Positions 59,971-64,000 of a DNA stretch of 64,000 nt are shown here, piece after piece. The translations under genes and the position numbers were made by a program. Source of the stretch: Mucor racemosus (lineage: Eukaryota > Mucoromycota > Mucoromycetes > Mucorales > Mucoraceae). A model generated the notes under the pieces. The model did no database searches. It had not been told where the DNA came from and worked only from the letters and a program-made list of their open reading frames with translations. The stretch is from assembly GCA_027405735.1 (NCBI GenBank), contig JAPEHQ010000002.1, forward strand, positions 3,112,501-3,176,500, written 5' to 3'. How positions within the stretch are numbered: the stretch's first letter is position 1; each line of letters opens with the position of its first letter.

Positions 59971-61899
59971 AATATCTCATTTTATCAATAAAAAGTCAAT
60001 AATTTATTCCCAAAACGAAACATGTACGCATATATTTCTTAGTTGGCTCTATTATAATATACACATTAAAAACATATATATACGTTGGAATAATATTACA
60101 AGATTGATAAAATACATAACTTTTATTAATCGTAGTCGCTGCACTGCTACTACCCAAAATTATTGTGGTACAATTAGCCAACCTCTTGAAGTTGTTATCG
60201 TTGTCTCCAAATACCTCCTCGTCCTGTAATATCTTTTTTGCATACAATTCTCTTATTTTTACATTATTATTCACTACGGTCGAACTATGCTTCCAATGGG
60301 CATAATGATCTGTACAGATAGGCAGAATAAAAATATTTTTGCAGATAATTATGCCCAGATGAGCAGAGCAATGAGATCAAGTTTTCTCAGTCAATTTATT
60401 AAAGTATATCAATTATAATATAATTATTACTAACAAAGATAATTTGAATGGTTTAAAGCAGATGTGAATTACTCTGATTCAACAGAATTGCCTTATTATT
60501 GACGAGATATATCAATTTGAAATTTGAGGTTTGAAAGAATTCTGCCCTTGTTCTTCTTTCTGGGACCGAATGGAAACAACGACAATAACCTGTTTGGTAA
60601 CACTAAAAGTATTTATTCCTTTGTAAATTTCTGTTTGTAACACACAAAATCTTTTTTCTTCACTACTCTTTCCTCAGCACTTTTATTTACGTTTAAAACT
60701 ACAACAAAAAGGCCAATATTTTTTATAAACTGAAATCAAGAAGCAGGTACAAGTACATTTTTTTTCCTATTGTTTATTTGAAAATAAATTATTAACTGTT
60801 AATGTTAGTAGGGCATGTTATAATATCTTTCCCGAACAAAAAAAGCATCTAGGACTTAATCGTTTTGTTCCATTATCTAAGTTATAATCAATGCTTTTTT
60901 GGTTTAAAGTTGATATCTACCTGGAGAAAAACTGGTGATTATAAAAGTATGTATAGTATTGACTTGATTTGAATGATGAATGAATAAACTCATGTTAGTC
61001 TAGTTAGTTTTTAAAAAGTATTTGTTTCTATTTAGTGGCCAACAGCTAGGAAGAAGAAAACAAGAGTTTGTCTTGTATACTACTACCAACTATCAAAAGT
61101 ACACCATAATTATCACTTATTAGCTTGTTAATTGATTTTACTAATAAATCAATTTTTATAGGTCAAACGTAAAGGCATATTCAGTTCAAAACTCTTGAAA
61201 CAATTCAATTATGCTAATTTACATAGTTTATCGTTTCTTTTTCATTCAATTGTTATATTTGATTTTAATATTTCGTTTATACTGATAATTGAGTCGTTCG
61301 TCTATTAGAATTAACTCGTCATCTTTAATTAGCGTATCTATAGTAACGGTCGATTATTAGCTCATAGTGTGCAAAATTATTAAAAGGGGTCGTCTAATCT
61401 CAAATTTATCTGATTCAACTGCTGATGCTAAACTAGCATTAAATTAGTTGTGTTGACTCGCAATAAAGCAAGACGTTTTACCACGTACGACGTTGGCGTT
61501 TAATGTATTTCAGTTGAATTGAACAGATAGAGATATTATGGTTTATCATGCAGAGATCTATGAACACAAAAAAATAATCCAAATTGTGATGCTTTGTCGA
61601 CCTGTAAGAGATTTTTTGTGGCGATACTTGGTGGCCTAAGTGTCATTCAGGCATTTAATTGTCAAACGTATCGAATCAAGATGAAGTTGTTTAATTGATA
61701 TAACGGATAATAAATGCAATGTCATTTATAGAATAATGGGTGAATGTAAATGTATCATACAAAGCAACACAGCCTACTTTTGTATGAAAATACTAATTAT
61801 TCTGATTAACATCAATAGGTTCAAAAAGCATAGTTAAGTGCAATTATGGCTACTAAATCACATAGTTTAATATCAGAAAAACCTTGAAGTATTCAGTCT
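59971..61899. other. Non-coding region with an X-like terminus
   Basis: At 60283, CACTACGGTCGAAC followed by GGGCATAATGATC and ATTATGCCCAGATGAGC resembles the left end of repeat X, so a related element may start here. Otherwise no gene was recognised; open frames are short. Confidence 0.35.
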
Positions 61900-64000
61900 T
61901 TTTTTTTTTTTTTGGTAGTGCTACAAATCATCGTTCAATATGACTGAATATTAATGAATTAGAGAAAATACAGCTGGTACAAAACTGATATCCAACAATG
62001 TACATCAAGGTCAAGATAGATAAAAGGTGCATTCATTGTGTAGTGGAAATCGCAACATTTTGATGGATAGAAATTACAGGACCAAGACGCTGTGTTTGCT
62101 TCATGATTTTTAAAAGGGTTTAAAAGCATACTTCATCAAACTTACTTCAATATTAAATACTCACCATATGCTATTAGTATTATATTGTTTTTTTATTTAA
62201 TTACTATATTAGTAAAAATCAAGCTTTTTATAGCTTACTGTATAATAATGACAATGGAATGTTTCTAAGTTTAGATTGACGACATTTATTATAAGGCGTG
62301 CTGATGATACGTTTGATACTACTGTAAATGGAACTAGTTAATTTAATTTATGAAATTTGAATGCAAATACCGAGGAACCATTCGTAAGTACTACTTAAGT
62401 TGGTTCTGGTAAAGCATTGAATAAATTAGCTTGGGACAAAGAGGGTAAAAAGGCGGCAATAGGTTCCAGTGATGGCCATGTTTATGTTTATGATATTGGA
62501 GAGGTAAGAGTAAAAAAAAAACTTAATGTAAATCACCTCTAGCGCAATAATTATAAAGTAAGAAGACTATATTATCATCAAATAAACTACCACACCATAT
62601 TAACATGTATAAAGCTTTACAATAATAAGCTTGAATCAAGTGGGTACAGCATCATTACTTCTTGAAAAAGTTCTCAAGTATTATAAAATCTCTTATTTTT
62701 AAGACCTACAAGGCTTATAAATGAAATATTAATTTAAAAAATTATTTTTGTCCAGATCATCAATTTTGACATTTTTTAATTTTTTTTTCTGGTTTTCCAA
62801 ATTTAGAGTTAATTATACTACCAATTATAAAAACAAAAAATATACACATATACAGAATTTAGCGCTATACTTGCTTAATATAAAATAACGAATGTTTTTA
62901 TTGCAAAATATTACATGAAAATCCTTTAACCAAAAAACCGTTTTTTGGGCAAAAGCACAAAGTTTCATTACTTAATATTTAATATCAAGCTTTTATAAAA
63001 TCTGTATTAGCTATGGCTACAATTTTCTCTCACAATGTAGTATATTTAAACGTTGATTTTGGTATCAAAATTTGATTTTTCTGTTTTTTGATAAAAACCA
63101 TGAGCGTTGGTAAGGATAAAATGAGTCACCGAAAATGTCCGCTGAAAAGTCTGGTTTTTCATACCGAACTTGGTTAAATATAAGAAAAGTAAAAAAAAAA
63201 CGCATTATACTTAAAACTTAGATATATACCATAGTATAAGAAAAGGCTTAGTCATTCAATCTTGCTATGCTCAATCACGGCCTTGCTCTACGGGCTAGCT
63301 TTTGTAATTTTTTAATGAATCTATGATATGACAGACGGTTTTTCTGGTAGAAAATGCATGTTTCTATGATAACAGATATTGCCTATTTTGTTTAGTTTAT
63401 GGGTTGATGCGCTGTAATACTGCTTTTACATTGGCTGAAATGTGCAATTTAGCAGGGTTTTAATTGCGCTAAATAATGTAAAACCTTGAAAATCTTTTTC
63501 TACGTTTGCTGTTTCTCTCTTTTTGTTTTCATATTCCAAGGATATATTCACCGTTTGATAAGACATATCAGACTTATCAAGCTGGTATTCTTTTCTTTTA
63601 TCTGAATACGCATGCTAACATAAGGGACTAATGTTTTTAATATAGGTAGCAGGTAGCAGTATGTATTAGAGACTGATATTTTCATTTAACTGCATTATAA
63701 GATCAAATATCATTATTTACTACTGTATTTTAGGACTTATTTCTTGGTTACCAGATCAAATCGAAGGCAACGATAATTATATCTATTCAATGAAGAGCTA
63801 GAACTGGCTACAAACTACAAACCCACGAAATGTTCCAGAAAAGTGATACAATTTTAAATGATATAGAAACAAAAAAAAGAAAGAATAATCTAATACAGTA
63901 TTTTGTCTAATAACCATAGTTTTGATCGTAGCTACTGTATACTTGAAAACAAACCTTTTTTACAGCTGATAATCGTAAACTAAAACAGTAAGTTTAAAGA
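61900..64000 (-). mobile_element. Repeat X, copy C, inverted and cut by window end
   Basis: Reverse complement of about 41380-43420, e.g. GGACCAAGACGCTGTGTTTG (62081) against the complement of 43236-43255. Continues past the window end. Confidence 0.8.
62270..62503 (+). pseudogene. Dynein intermediate chain-like exon relic in X-C
   Basis: Reads LNANTEEPF, KALNKLAWDKEGKKAAIG, DGHVYVYDIGE and then the donor GTAAGAG at 62504. A TGA replaces the expected W in L-W-N-L-N (62351-62353) and a TAA follows VSTT, so it is not functional as it stands. It preserves the family residues better than copy A (YDIGE rather than CHVGE). Confidence 0.65.

Overview
The window looks like AT-rich, repeat-laden DNA of an early-diverging filamentous fungus, most probably Mucoromycota (Mucorales-like). 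This is inferred from intron size (50-75 nt, GT-AG or GC-AG), an expanded divergent Hsp70/HSPA12-like family, a secreted GH16 glucanase, an F-box protein and many solo LTRs. No operons, ribosomal RNA, CRISPR or convincing tRNA genes were seen. Species is not determinable by eye.

Layout. 1-8.4 kb: LTR remnants, a degenerate 21-bp minisatellite (about 1.75-3.47 kb), a 91-bp tandem repeat and non-coding sequence. 8.4-16.7 kb: two tandem minus-strand genes for very divergent Hsp70-like proteins; each can be read as a six-exon gene that stays open throughout (813 and 798 aa by my splice models). 17.2-20.1 kb: a serine-rich unknown protein and a secreted GH16 enzyme with the complete active-site motif. 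20.5-26.5 kb: a Ty3/gypsy integrase relic, two copies of an unclassified repeat (here 'Y') and a nest of solo LTRs (LTR4 and LTR3 inside LTR1). 26.5-30 kb: no clear gene. 30.0-37.9 kb: three ordinary minus-strand genes (F-box protein with an apparent frameshift, two-finger C2H2 protein, coiled-coil protein). 38.7-50.7 kb: a transposon graveyard with repeat Y, solo LTRs of several families, two copies of a >2 kb repeat 'X' carrying a dynein-intermediate-chain-like exon, and a Tc1-like element with a solo LTR in the last codons of its transposase. 50.7-58.5 kb: a second Hsp70-like pair, one member a pseudogene cut at its 3' end by a junction with an LTR, the other intact (822 aa). 58.5-64.0 kb: non-coding repeats and a third, inverted copy of X running off the window.

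The most unusual content is the Hsp70-like family. Its exon structure is conserved and open in three copies, but every segment that aligns with an ATPase signature motif (phosphate-1, DxGGGT, VGG) lacks the signature residues, suggesting pseudo-ATPases under selection rather than decaying chaperones. The two clusters are duplicates including their spacer, and the pseudogene shares near-identical tracts with its neighbour, as expected from gene conversion. Target-site duplications allow several insertions to be ordered in time.
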